Positions 10,564-20,700 of a stretch of 64,000 bases of DNA are shown piece after piece. Source of the DNA: Mariniblastus sp. (GTDB taxonomy: Bacteria > Planctomycetota > Planctomycetia > Pirellulales > Pirellulaceae); NCBI GenBank assembly GCA_029251085.1, contig JAQXDZ010000059.1, forward strand, positions 47,541 to 111,540, in the 5' to 3' direction. Under the pieces are notes generated by a model. That model was not told the origin of the DNA and did no database searches. It saw nothing but the letters and a program-made list of their open reading frames with translations. Position 1 is the first letter of the stretch. Each line of letters opens with the position of its first letter. The position numbers and the translations under genes are program-made.

Positions 10564-11592
10564 TTACTTGAGACTTGTCAAAGGACGGCGTGCTGACTCT
10601 GACTCGAAATATCCGTTTTCAAAAAATCGATGGGTGTCCTGAAAGACTGATTTGTCTTTCATCATCGTGGTGTGGATTAGCGGTCTAATTTGGAAATCTC
10701 TGGCACCGCTTAATTTTGTTTCTTCGACGCTGACTGTAAAGTCGTCTTTTCCAGTTAACAAGAGATTGTTGAGCTTGCCTTGGCCGGCCTGCCCGCCGGC
10801 AATGATCGCAAATTCGAATTCTGGAGTGGCTAGAGTTGGCTCTAGCTGTTGCCAAGAGTTTGAAAGTTCAGCACCGCTTGGTCCGGCGATTACTTTAAAG
10901 GTGAAGCTGGAGCGGAGTAATCGGGCCATGCGAGAGCCTTGGTTAGGAGGGCCGAGCATGACCATTCGTTTGATCCGAGGATCGACTGGCTGATGGGCGG
11001 CAGCTCGGTCGCCAAGATAACGACGGACAACAATGTTCCCGAGCGAGTGGCCAACGAAATTGATCTCAGTCACATCGCTACCAAGACTGTCAATCACTTG
11101 CCCTAAGGCCTTAGCGTGGTCTTCCACGCGTTTTCGTGTACTTGCATATTGGAAATTTACAATTTCAAAATCCCCTGTTTCCTTCAGATACTCTCCGAGA
11201 GGCGCCATTGATGCATTTGTTCTCATGAGCCCATGGAGCAGAATCACGATTCGTCCTTTCAATGGGCGAATCTTTTCATCCGTAGCAATTTTCGACAATG
11301 TTGCATCGCATTGTTGGCAGTCCCCAAAGGCAAACCGGATCGCAGACGGGTCGATGAGTCGAAAATGGCCAGTCTCAGAGTTTTGTTGGATTCGCCACCC
11401 GCTAAAATGTCTAACGTCGGTCCAGAACTGCATCCCACCGAGCGTCCGAAGTTGCCAATTATACGGACTTGGGGAATCCTTGGTGGCGGATTCGTTACTG
11501 GTTTTTGCTGGGTCTGTCTGGGCAAACGTTAGTGTTGATAAAAAACACAAGCCCATCAAAGCGAGCGGGACGGCTGGGGAGATTATTTTCAT
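10564..11592 (-). CDS. Secreted alpha/beta hydrolase, lipase-like
   Basis: A 342-residue protein with a Sec signal peptide (cleavage near residue 24, after LTFAQ). The strand-loop VILLHGLMRT (about 116-125) would form the oxyanion hole. The nucleophile elbow VGHSLGNIVV puts the catalytic serine near residue 183. The motif GDCQQCDATL holds two cysteines. The pattern matches PGAP1/triacylglycerol lipase-like hydrolases acting outside the cytoplasm; the substrate is unknown. It lies 27 bp after manC and 21 bp before ruvX. Confidence 0.8.
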   Translation of the reverse strand: MKIISPAVPLALMGLCFLSTLTFAQTDPAKTSNESATKDSPSPYNWQLRTLGGMQFWTDVRHFSGWRIQQNSETGHFRLIDPSAIRFAFGDCQQCDATLSKIATDEKIRPLKGRIVILLHGLMRTNASMAPLGEYLKETGDFEIVNFQYASTRKRVEDHAKALGQVIDSLGSDVTEINFVGHSLGNIVVRRYLGDRAAAHQPVDPRIKRMVMLGPPNQGSRMARLLRSSFTFKVIAGPSGAELSNSWQQLEPTLATPEFEFAIIAGGQAGQGKLNNLLLTGKDDFTVSVEETKLSGARDFQIRPLIHTTMMKDKSVFQDTHRFFENGYFESESARRPLTSLK

Positions 11593-11619
11593 TGTATATT
11601 CTAGCAGTGCGTTATAGCT

Positions 11620-12699
11620 CTAGAGGTATTGGTCGAGGCCGCGACTTTCCAATTCTGCAACAACTTGTTTGATGGACTGTTCCTGGTTTTTATCTGCAAC
11701 TAAAGTTGCGTTGGGAGTGTGAACGACAATGCAGTCTTTCATTCCGATCGTGACAATCAAGTGCCCATTTTCGGTGCGAACGAGTGAATTCTCAGTGTCG
11801 ATGCCAATGTGTTCACCGTCGATCGTGTTTCCTGCTTCGTCGACTCCTTTGAGTCTTGGAATGGCGGACCAGTTTCCAAGGTCATCCCATTGAAAAGGGG
11901 CTTCGACAACCATTACGTTTTCGTGTTTTTCCATGACAGCATAATCAATCGAAGTACCCTCGATAGCGGTGAACTCTCTTTGCAAGGTTTCGTCAAAACT
12001 GGGTGTTCCGATCGTACTGGCGATTGTGTTGATGTGAGCCAACATTGCTGGTTGGAATTCTTGTAACGCAGCGAGGATAGTTTTCACTTTCCAAACGAAG
12101 ATGCCTGAATTCCAATAAAACGATCCTGCCGCCAGAAATGCTTTTGCTGTTTCGAGATCTGGTTTTTCCCGAAAACGATTGACGGAATAACTAGGCAGCC
12201 GTTTTTGGACCAGGGCTTCGCCATCTCGCTCGATGTAGCCAAAAGCTTCGGCTGGATAACTTGGTTTGATACCAAAGGTGACGATGCGTGAAGGATCCTC
12301 TTCCACTAATTCTGCGGCATGGTTAAGGGCGTCCTGAAACACATCATCAGGTCCAATGACATGGTCAGCGGGCATCACGACCATCGTTGCTTCCGGATCG
12401 CGCGAAGCAATCAAGGCGGCGGCAAGTCCGACGCAAGGGGCAGTATCTCGTTTGGCGGGTTCGCCGATAATTGACCCGCGAGGCACCTCCGGAAGTTGTT
12501 GTGAAATTGACTCGACTAGAGATTGATTGGTGACGATCAGTAGGTTTTCCAGCGGACAAAGACCACTCAATCGATCGGCTGTCGATTGAATCATGGATCG
12601 TTGACCAGTCAGGTTGAGAAGTTGTTTGGGATTTAATTTTCGACTGGCTGGCCAAAAGCGTGTCCCCGATCCACCGGCCATTATCATTGCGTGCAACAT
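11620..12699 (-). CDS. manC: Mannose-1-phosphate guanylyltransferase
   Basis: A 359-residue enzyme with the nucleotide-sugar pyrophosphorylase signature MAGGSGTRFWPASR, followed by NPKQLLNL and the FREKPD motif. It makes GDP-mannose from mannose-1-phosphate and GTP for polysaccharides. It has the short, single-function form without the phosphomannose isomerase half found in long ManC/AlgA proteins. It begins with ATG and lies 77 bp after the UAP1-like gene, so two sugar-nucleotide enzymes are adjacent. Confidence 0.92.
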   Translation of the reverse strand: MLHAMIMAGGSGTRFWPASRKLNPKQLLNLTGQRSMIQSTADRLSGLCPLENLLIVTNQSLVESISQQLPEVPRGSIIGEPAKRDTAPCVGLAAALIASRDPEATMVVMPADHVIGPDDVFQDALNHAAELVEEDPSRIVTFGIKPSYPAEAFGYIERDGEALVQKRLPSYSVNRFREKPDLETAKAFLAAGSFYWNSGIFVWKVKTILAALQEFQPAMLAHINTIASTIGTPSFDETLQREFTAIEGTSIDYAVMEKHENVMVVEAPFQWDDLGNWSAIPRLKGVDEAGNTIDGEHIGIDTENSLVRTENGHLIVTIGMKDCIVVHTPNATLVADKNQEQSIKQVVAELESRGLDQYL

Positions 12700-12776
12700 T
12701 GCATTCCTGCTGGAGTTTTAATTTTGATTCTGAAAATTTATGTTGGTTGAAGCGGTAATGTTTCCCGCCAACTCAA

Positions 12777-14186
12777 TTACTTGAAATAGGTTGTTTCTGT
12801 GATTTTAGCTCCTGCTGGGATCTTGTCTTTTAATGACTCGACATCTGCAGCGAAAGTGGGGCTAATTTCGACCGTTATCCCGGGAGCCAAGTCGGCGCCA
12901 GCTGCCTGAAGCCAACGATGATGGAGGTCTGAGATGGCATCTTTGACATGCTGTGGTGTCTCGGAATCAGCCGGGGCAGCATTTTTTACTGCACAGAACC
13001 CATCTTCCGATTTGACTTCGCAGACGATGGCATTTTCAGCCAGGGGAAGGAGGTCAAAGATAAATCGCTCAAACTTAATCGCATTGGGTTCATTGGGTTC
13101 AACTTGCTCCCCGGATGCATCGAGAAAGGGGACTTTTTTATTAGCAAGATGAAACGGTAAAGAATCCGCTTGAGATAAAGAGCGGTCGAGGAATTCCAGT
13201 TTGAAAAGGTGGACAGCAATGCTTCCGGCCCAAAGTTTGAGCGCTCCGTCGGAGTTCGTTTGCTTGGCGTATTTTTCTGGGAGGTCACTGTATTCGATGA
13301 TTTGAACTTTACCGTCGATCGACACCACATTTCCAACTTTTTGAGACCAATCTGTTTTTCTTACGACTTGGGAAGTCATTTCTGATTTGGAATTTAGATG
13401 ATAGCCAACGAGCGCTGGATCGCATGTCTGAATAAGGGGGTTATCAACTTGTCCATAAAAAAGATGTTCAATGCCTCTAGTTTTTGCATCTTGGAGGCAT
13501 CCGCTGCGGGCAAGTGCCTCGAGAGTGCCGCCATGCCCGTCGGGGCTGACAAAAACGCTCGACTTTGTTTCAAGGAGTAATTTCCCGTCTTTGTCGACCG
13601 CCGGCATTACTCCCTGGCAGAATATTTTTACGTCAGCAGGGTCCATTCCAAAGAATTGATTGTCTGTCAAAAATTGCGTGGTCTCATCATGAGTCGGTGG
13701 GCTAGTCATGACATAGAGAGGAATTCGAACTCCGAATTGATGAGATCGCCCGAGAACCTGTTCGAAGTGCATTTGGTAAAGAGTTCGGTTACTGACCGGC
13801 CCAATTGGAAACATTCCTTTGGGGTGGTCAAATCCGAGCCGCGTCCCCTGCCCTCCGGCAACGAGAATCATGCCAACTTTACCCGCTGCCAGCGCTTCGG
13901 TTCCAGTTGCTCTGGCTTGTTGATAGAGCGAATCTTCTGGTGCTTGTTGAGCGAGTGTAATCGCTGGTGGAACCTCCGCCTCGCGGGCAATTTTTTCCCA
14001 GGGCGATTGAGCTGAAGCGAGCTCGGTTAGGCTTTTGATAAGTTGAAAATCAAAAGTTTCCAGTTGGTTAGTTAGCTGGTCTCTTTGGGCGGGAGTCAGT
14101 TCACTCCAAAACTGTAGCACGTGTGACTGATTAAATTCTTGCAGCCGATGAATGAGGTCTTGGTTTTCAATGTTTTCAAATGGCAT
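12777..14186 (-). CDS. UDP-sugar pyrophosphorylase, UAP1/AGX-like
   Basis: A 469-residue UDPGP type 1 family protein. The nucleotide-binding loop is LVAGGQGTRLGFDHPKGMFP, as in eukaryotic UDP-N-acetylglucosamine pyrophosphorylases rather than bacterial GlmU or GalU. It also has VFVSPDGHGGTLEAL and the uridine-site segment FYGQVDNPL. The likely reaction is UTP + GlcNAc-1-P (or another hexose-1-P) to UDP-sugar + PPi. It is cytoplasmic and the first of the clustered sugar-nucleotide genes, upstream of manC. Sugar specificity is not decided by what I can see. Confidence 0.85.
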   Translation of the reverse strand: MPFENIENQDLIHRLQEFNQSHVLQFWSELTPAQRDQLTNQLETFDFQLIKSLTELASAQSPWEKIAREAEVPPAITLAQQAPEDSLYQQARATGTEALAAGKVGMILVAGGQGTRLGFDHPKGMFPIGPVSNRTLYQMHFEQVLGRSHQFGVRIPLYVMTSPPTHDETTQFLTDNQFFGMDPADVKIFCQGVMPAVDKDGKLLLETKSSVFVSPDGHGGTLEALARSGCLQDAKTRGIEHLFYGQVDNPLIQTCDPALVGYHLNSKSEMTSQVVRKTDWSQKVGNVVSIDGKVQIIEYSDLPEKYAKQTNSDGALKLWAGSIAVHLFKLEFLDRSLSQADSLPFHLANKKVPFLDASGEQVEPNEPNAIKFERFIFDLLPLAENAIVCEVKSEDGFCAVKNAAPADSETPQHVKDAISDLHHRWLQAAGADLAPGITVEISPTFAADVESLKDKIPAGAKITETTYFK

Positions 14187-14340
14187 GATTCGTTTCGAGC
14201 TTAATGACGAATGTCGGAGCGGTTGGAATCAACAACAGATGGGACGCTAGGCGGCTCGTTGTGAGATCCCTCACGATAGGCTCAGTATAACTGAGAGATT
14301 TTTCATTGCGATCAAATCGACAGTAAGCTTGTGCAAATGA

Positions 14341-14769
14341 CTACTGTGAATCAGTTATTTCTGATGCAATCGTTTCAATAATCATATGCTGACTCGAATC
14401 GGTGATTTGAGGGAGGATCACTTCCATTCTCAAGCCAAATTTTTGTCGGTCAGTAATGCGAATGCGAGCTTCTTGCTCTCCAAGCGTATTGGTGTCGACT
14501 TGAGGAATCGTCTTGAAAGGTGGTGAAAATGGGACATGTAAAATGTGCCGCTGACTGTTGGGTTCGAAATCAATCCGAAAGTATCCAACGACAGTTTCTA
14601 GGCCTTCTTGATCGCTGCGGGTGACATGCTGGAATAGACCGGGTGTCTCAAGAATCTGCTGGAGAGCGATCTCGCTATCGATGGAATCATTGTCCCCATC
14701 CATCTCGAATAAGTTGTTAATTACTTCGTCGGCCATGGTTTTCGGTAGTTTAGGTTTGCGGGAATCCAA
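14341..14769 (-). CDS. Hypothetical protein, 142 residues
   Basis: I do not recognise the family. The protein is soluble and acidic, with no signal peptide or membrane segment. An N-terminal helical part (ADEVINNLFEMDGDND) leads to an apparently beta-rich half (GYFRIDFEPNSQRHILHVPF). The TTG at 14769 has AAAGG five bases upstream; an ATG at 14736 would remove 11 residues and has no clear ribosome-binding site. It lies 154 bp before the UAP1-like gene and 26 bp beyond the metK terminator. Confidence 0.65.
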   Translation of the reverse strand: MDSRKPKLPKTMADEVINNLFEMDGDNDSIDSEIALQQILETPGLFQHVTRSDQEGLETVVGYFRIDFEPNSQRHILHVPFSPPFKTIPQVDTNTLGEQEARIRITDRQKFGLRMEVILPQITDSSQHMIIETIASEITDSQ

Positions 14770-14810
14770 TCCAGCCTTTGCCCTTTCACCCTCGTCTTTC
14801 TAGAAGACAT

Positions 14811-14836
14811 AAAAAAAGGGCAACTTGCGTTGCCCT
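14811..14836 (-). terminator. Rho-independent terminator of metK
   Basis: Read leftward, an 8-bp stem AGGGCAAC / GTTGCCCT is followed at once by seven T. It sits 74 bp after the metK stop codon and points the same way. Confidence 0.88.
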
Positions 14837-14909
14837 AAGAGTAGATTAATTGGTCTGATCGACAAATGGCAATGTCGAATCAGGAAACAGTAAAGTGCAA
14901 GGAATCGGC

Positions 14910-16070
14910 TTAAGATGCCGACAATGCCGCGAGTTTTTCTGTGATTTTCTCTGCGGCAGCTGTACTTTCCCAGGTAAAGTCTGGGTCGTTTCGACCGAAG
15001 TGACCGCCTTCAGCAGTTTTTCGGAAAATTGGTCGCTGAAGTTGTAGGGATTCAATGATTCCCTGAGTCGAAAGTTCGAATACATCTCGCACGATTTCAC
15101 AAATTGTTTCGTTCGAAATTGTCCCCGTTCCTTGAGTATCTACGTTGACGCTGACGGGATCTGCGACACCAATCGCGTAGGCGAGTTGAACTTCGCAACG
15201 CTTCGCAAGTCCAGCGGCAACAATATTTTTGGCGACATGCCGTGCCATATAGGCGGCGCTACGATCGACTTTGGTTGAGTCTTTACCGCTGAATGCACCG
15301 CCGCCATGGCGTCCCACGCCACCATAGGTGTCGACAATGATTTTCCGGCCGGTCAGGCCGCAGTCACCGTGGGGGCCACCGATGACGAACTTACCTGTTG
15401 GGTTGATATGGTAGGTCACATCTCCCTTATTAAGTTCAGCTGGTAGCAATGGGTTGACGATTTCTTCTTTGATAAACTTTTGAATCTCTTCATTGGTCAC
15501 GTCGGGGCTGTGTTGAGTTGAAACAACAACCGTGTCGATCCGAATCGGAGTAAAGCCATCGTACTCGACAGTAACTTGGCTCTTGCTGTCTGGTCGCAAC
15601 CAACTGACTTCGCCATCGAATCGAGCTTTATTTAGCCGGGCTAGGATTTTGTGAGAGAGTGCGATTGGAAGTGGCATTAGCTCTTCAGTCTCATCGCAGG
15701 CAAATCCGAACATCAGTCCCTGATCGCCGGCACCGTCCCTGTCGACGCCCTGGGCAATGTCAGGGCTTTGCTGGTCAAGCTTAACCATCACTTCGCAGCT
15801 GTCTGCACCAATTCCGATTTCATCGGAAGTGTAGCCAACTTCGCGAATTACATCGCGTACAATTTTTTCGACATCAACTTCGGCCTTGGAGGTAATCTCA
15901 CCGGCAACTACGGCAAGACCAGTGGTGACCATCGTCTCACAGGCCACACGGCTAGTCGGATCCTGAGCCAGCATGGCATCGAGAATACTGTCAGAAATTT
16001 GATCAGCCAGTTTATCGGGGTGTCCCATACTGACAGATTCACTTGTAAACAGGTACTTTTCAGAGGCCAC
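14910..16070 (-). CDS. metK: S-adenosylmethionine synthase
   Basis: A 386-residue enzyme making SAM from ATP and methionine. It has [20 protein letters not shown] at the N-terminus, [30 protein letters not shown] and [19 protein letters not shown], the canonical MetK signatures with ATP- and Mg/K-binding residues. The start is a GTG at 16070 with GGAGAG five bases upstream. It has its own promoter in the 248-bp leader and its own terminator, so it is probably monocistronic. Confidence 0.97.
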   Translation of the reverse strand: MASEKYLFTSESVSMGHPDKLADQISDSILDAMLAQDPTSRVACETMVTTGLAVVAGEITSKAEVDVEKIVRDVIREVGYTSDEIGIGADSCEVMVKLDQQSPDIAQGVDRDGAGDQGLMFGFACDETEELMPLPIALSHKILARLNKARFDGEVSWLRPDSKSQVTVEYDGFTPIRIDTVVVSTQHSPDVTNEEIQKFIKEEIVNPLLPAELNKGDVTYHINPTGKFVIGGPHGDCGLTGRKIIVDTYGGVGRHGGGAFSGKDSTKVDRSAAYMARHVAKNIVAAGLAKRCEVQLAYAIGVADPVSVNVDTQGTGTISNETICEIVRDVFELSTQGIIESLQLQRPIFRKTAEGGHFGRNDPDFTWESTAAAEKITEKLAALSAS

Positions 16071-16162
16071 TTCGCTCTCCTAGCTTTCAAACAACAATGG
16101 GTGATGGCCGGTTGGCCGCGTTTCGAAAAATCAGTTTAAATCTAACTAATCTTGAACGCAAA

Positions 16163-16207
16163 ATTATAGTCGACGCGGGCAAATTGCTCAACTGAGCTAC
16201 AGTTGAG
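16163..16207 (-). promoter_or_regulatory. metK promoter with palindrome over the -35 box
   Basis: On the minus strand a -35-like TTGAGC (16186-16191) and a perfect TATAAT (16163-16168) are separated by 17 bases, ahead of a leader of about 86 bases to the metK GTG. An inverted repeat with 8-bp perfect arms, CTCAACTG and CAGTTGAG around a 5-base centre (16187-16207), overlaps the -35 box, as expected for a transcription factor site. No known SAM riboswitch was recognised between promoter and start. Confidence 0.6.
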
Positions 16208-16318
16208 TTAGGAATATTAGGTGTTTTGCTGCCCCAAAATAACGTAAAAATCGTGAGAGAATCGTACCTTGAGGGTTAGTGATTTCACGTGTGCGGCGGG
16301 TTTCCGAAGGCCAAAGCT

Positions 16319-17719
16319 TCAAGCAGCTTGATTGGGTTTCTGCGGAGAGGAATTCGCTGAAGGGGAAACATGTTGTTTTAGCACCGCGCAAAGCAGTGTT
16401 GAAGTACGCTGAGAGGCACCTTGGTGTTGTATTACCGTGTTTTTAGCTCGTTGGCCGAGATTGTTCGCCCAATCTGGCTGCTTCAAAGCCTGCTCAACAA
16501 ACTGTGTGAGCTCAAGTTTGTCGGTGATCACCCGAGCGGCATCATTAGCCAGCAACTCTCGCACGATATCCTTAAAGTTTACCGTGTTTGGCCCAAATGA
16601 GACTGGAATTCCAAAGGCAGCAGGTTCCATCATATTTTGACCGCCCCGTTTTCCCAAGCTACCACCGACGTAGGCTGCCGATGCACATCCCCACCAGGCG
16701 CCAAGCTCGCCAATCACGTCAACGATTACAATTGGATGTAGCTGATGGTGGGCACCGCTTTGCTGGATTGGACGGGGGCGAAACAAGGATTGGCGAGCAT
16801 GTGTGTCGGCTAGATTATTTGCCGCCGAAAGTTCGCTTCTTAAAATGCACGGGAGGCCAAGGTGGTCTATTTGTTTTGCCAGAGCGGCACAGCGCTCGGG
16901 ATGTCGTGGCACTAATATTAAGCGCAAGTCAGGGAACTCTGTGGCTAACTCCTGAAATGCCGTGACAGCGAGAAGATCTTCTTCAAGTTGTGTGCTGCCG
17001 GCAACGAGAACTGGAGTGTCTGGCTGTAGGTCGACCAAATCTGATAGCTTTTTTGTTGCAGAGTTGTCTCGAACCATTTCGAGGCCATCAAATTTTACAT
17101 TGCCAGTGACCGTGACCTGTGCAGAATTGCAGCCGAGGCGAATAAATCGTTCTCGGTAAGTTTCGTTTTGCGTGCTGATCATGGCGATGCGTTTAAAAGT
17201 CCGTTGAATCAACCAGCGGACTTTTTGATAGCCACGAAAACTTTTCTCACTCAATCGACCATTAATCACGACCACCGGAATTTCTTGTTGATGGCAGGTG
17301 CTGATCAAGTTGGGCCAAACTTCCAGTTCAGCAAGAACGAGCATGCTTGGGCGAAGCCGAGAGATAGTGTTTTTTATCGCCCAGGTCAAATCGAAGGGGC
17401 AAAAGAATGTATAGGTATCGGGGAATCGTTTTTGCGCGAGATCAAAGCCTGTCTCGGTCGTGGTTGAAATGACAAATTCGATTTCGGAATTTTGTCGCTT
17501 GAGTTCTCTCAACACCGGCACCAGTAAATTGACTTCACCAACACTAACTGCGTGCAGCCAAATACAGTTTGATTGAGACTGTCGCGGTTGGACAAGTCCC
17601 CAGAGTTTGTGATGCCAGCCCCTTTTGTTTTTCCCATTGGCGAAAAAACGCCAAATTAACCAAGGTGACGCCACCAACAGAAACAGTGTGTAATTTATGT
17701 TGAGCAGCAAGCCGGCCAA
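16319..17719 (-). CDS. waaA: 3-deoxy-D-manno-octulosonic acid (Kdo) transferase
   Basis: A 466-residue GT30 enzyme with an N-terminal membrane segment (NINYTLFLLVASPWLIWRFF) followed by WLHAVSVGEVNLLVPVLREL, the signature of WaaA/KdtA. It also has LVLAELEVWPNLI and, near the C-terminus, GGSLGKRGGQNMMEPAA. It transfers Kdo to the lipid A precursor at the inner membrane and so implies lipopolysaccharide. The start appears to be TTG at 17719. It lies 74 bp after secA, possibly in the same transcript. Confidence 0.93.
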   Translation of the reverse strand: MAGLLLNINYTLFLLVASPWLIWRFFANGKNKRGWHHKLWGLVQPRQSQSNCIWLHAVSVGEVNLLVPVLRELKRQNSEIEFVISTTTETGFDLAQKRFPDTYTFFCPFDLTWAIKNTISRLRPSMLVLAELEVWPNLISTCHQQEIPVVVINGRLSEKSFRGYQKVRWLIQRTFKRIAMISTQNETYRERFIRLGCNSAQVTVTGNVKFDGLEMVRDNSATKKLSDLVDLQPDTPVLVAGSTQLEEDLLAVTAFQELATEFPDLRLILVPRHPERCAALAKQIDHLGLPCILRSELSAANNLADTHARQSLFRPRPIQQSGAHHQLHPIVIVDVIGELGAWWGCASAAYVGGSLGKRGGQNMMEPAAFGIPVSFGPNTVNFKDIVRELLANDAARVITDKLELTQFVEQALKQPDWANNLGQRAKNTVIQHQGASQRTSTLLCAVLKQHVSPSANSSPQKPNQAA

Positions 17720-17793
17720 TGGAGTCCTTTCAATGGCGGGTGGTCTCAGGTTGTAAAAACAAAAGTTCTATTTATGTCTTTGAAAAGCGTGTT

Positions 17794-20700
17794 TTAAGCG
17801 CGTTTTCTCAGGCAGCAGGATTTGTATTTTTTGCCGCTTCCACATGGACATGGATCGTTGCGACCCACTTTGTCGTCACGGTTCCGGATCGTTTCAATGG
17901 CTTGCTGCCCTCCTCCACTTCGATCAATGGCCTCCGATTGTTCTTGTGACATTTCGGATTGCTGTTGATTTGCTCCCGCTGCGGAAGCATCGTCGTGGCG
18001 TGCACTGGTTTCAACCAGTGTGTTGCTAACGAAGTCCTCGTTCATTTGCTCCATGCGGAACACAAGGTCGGTTACGCGTTCGCCGATCGAGACCCAAAGC
18101 CCTTCGAACATACGCATACCTTCGCGTTTGTATTCAACTTTTGGGTCAAGTTGAGCCATTCCACGCTGCCCGACGGCACTCCGCAGATAATCCATCGCGA
18201 GAAGGTGGTCTTTCCATGCTGAGTCAACAATTTCAAGTAAGACCATTCGCTCCATGCGGCGGAATTCAGGATGGAAGTGATCTTCGACAATCGCTTCGAG
18301 AGCCTGTTGAAGTTCATCTCTTTCGAGAGATTCGACTCGCTCAAGAGAGAGGTCGTGGTTAATCGTTTCGGTGAACCAATCGCTTAGTTTCGCTGCTTCA
18401 CCGTTGGCATTATTAAGCGGTACGCCGCCCTGGTTGGAAAGGGATTCGATTTGTCCATGCAACGCTTCGATTTTGACTTGTGCAAGTTTCTGAGATTCAC
18501 GGCTCTTCCCAAGCAGGAACGTGTGGATTTCATCGCGTTGCTTGTTTTTCAGATCTTCCAAGGTGAGGGGTGTGTCGAATCGACGACTGGCCCACTGAAC
18601 AAGACCTTCCCGATCGATCCTGCCCTGAGCACCGCCTGAAGCTGGTATGACAAACTGATAAAGGCCAGCCATGACTGGATAGACGGCTTCTTTTTCGTCG
18701 TATTTTTTGATTGCCTGCTCAACGATTATGTCGATGGTTTCGTCGATGGTGAGGTCTTCAGCTTGATCTAAATTGGGTTCGACACCGAACTTCGCGAGGC
18801 ACCAGCTGGCTGCGGTTTTAATACCGTAGCTCTCGTCGAGCATCTGCTCGGCACCTTCAATTTTGATTTTTCGAATCGCGGCTCTCGCTTTGTTGATGAG
18901 TAGCTCGTCAACGCGATCCCGGCCGGTACTCTTCATGTCTCTTTCGCGGACCCCCAGGTTCCAGCGCGAATTGCAGAAGTGAACTAATGCTCCCCAGTTC
19001 CATTCGGATTCGTCTTCGCCTTCTGCAAGGCAAACATCAATTTGTGCAAGGATATCTGTCTCGGCGTTGCGTTCGGCTTCGTCCAGACAGATTTGAATTG
19101 CTTCCTCGGGAGACGTCTTCCGAAACAGTCTTGGATCGAGAGAGATCGTCAGTTGCTTTCCAGCAAAACCGGCGAATGACTCTCTGCCAAAATCTTCAGC
19201 GAGGCAAGTGTTAAGATTCGTATCGACTTGGTCTCGAACCATGTCCTGAACAATTTCACGACAGCTAACGCCGTCGAGGACTTGTTGTCGGAAACGATAA
19301 ATACGCTTGCGTTGTTCGTCCATGACTTCGTCATATTCCAACAGGCTTTTACGAATTTCGAAGTTGTATTCTTCACGTTTCTTTTGAGCGGCATCGATTC
19401 TGCGAGAAACCATGCGACTGGTGATTGGGTGATCATCTTTAAAGCCGCCCATTTCAAGCATCCGCTTCACGAACGGGCCGGCGAAAATTCTCATCAAGTC
19501 GTCGTCGAGACTGAGATAGAAACGGCTGCTACCGGGGTCTCCCTGACGACCGCAGCGTCCACGAAGCTGAAGGTCAATCCGCCTCGCATCGTGCCGCTCT
19601 GTCCCAATCACATGGAGACCGCCAATCTTTTTAACTTCTTTTCCCATCTCTGCCATGTGATGTTCTTGGTCGATGGATTCGACCAGTTCGTCCCATTCTT
19701 CACGTGGCACATCGAGGCGAGTTGTGTATTTCTCTTGAAGCCGCGCCCATGCCATGTTTTCCGGGTTTCCTCCGAGAATAATGTCGGTACCCCGTCCAGC
19801 CATATTGGTCGCGATTGTGACCGCTCCCAGGCGGCCTGCCTGCGCGACAATTTCAGCTTCACGTTTGTGATTCTTGGCGTTCAGAACTTCGTGTTTGATT
19901 CCCCGGCGATCTAACAGGCCGGACAGCACTTCGCTTTTCTCGATGGAAACGGTACCTACCAGAATAGGGCGTCCCTTATAATTCACGCTTTGGATCTTGT
20001 TACGCGGAATCCGAATCTCTTTTCCATCATCTTGGTCGGCTATGATGACTTCTTCATCGGATTCGTTTTTGATACGACCGACATAAGGTAGATCTTCATT
20101 TTTTAGTCGGACAAAATCCCATTTGTGATATTGTTCGATTTCCTCTGCAATTGCTGACCATTTGAATTTTTCGCCACTGAAGATCACATCTGGGTGGGGG
20201 ATTCGCTGAAGTTCGCGATTCGTCGGGATTGCAACGACGTTTAATTCGTAGATCTTGTAAAACTCTTCTGCTTCAGTCATCGCGGTGCCGGTCATTCCGC
20301 AGACTTTTTCGTACAGTTTGAAATAGTTTTGCAGAGTGATGGTCGCGAGTGTTTGAGTTTCCTCTTTGATCTTTACGCCTTCTTTGGCCTCGACGGCTTG
20401 ATGCAAACCATCGCTCCACTGTCGGCCTTCCATAAGGCGACCGGTAAACTCATCGACAATGATGATTTCACCTTCCTTGACAACGTAATTGACATCTTTC
20501 TTGTAGAGTCCATGCGCCTTCAATGCATTGTCGATCATGTGCGGCCAATCCATGTTGCCCGCGGTATAGAAACTCTCAACGCCAGCCAGTTTTTCGGCGT
20601 GCCTTACGCCTTCGTCAGTCAGTGTGGCGGTGTGATCTTTTTCGTTGACCTTGTAGTGGATTTCTCGAGAGAGTTGCGTTGCAATTCGATTTGCCTCGGC

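Noticed and set aside
16071..16318. SAM riboswitch upstream of metK
   Set aside because: I compared the leader with the core motifs of SAM-I and SAM-II as I know them and found no match. The strongest structure is the palindrome, which lies upstream of the predicted transcription start and so acts as DNA, not RNA.
16197..16391. 64-codon minus-strand frame between waaA and metK
   Set aside because: It overlaps the end of waaA in another frame and runs through the metK promoter region, without a ribosome-binding site.
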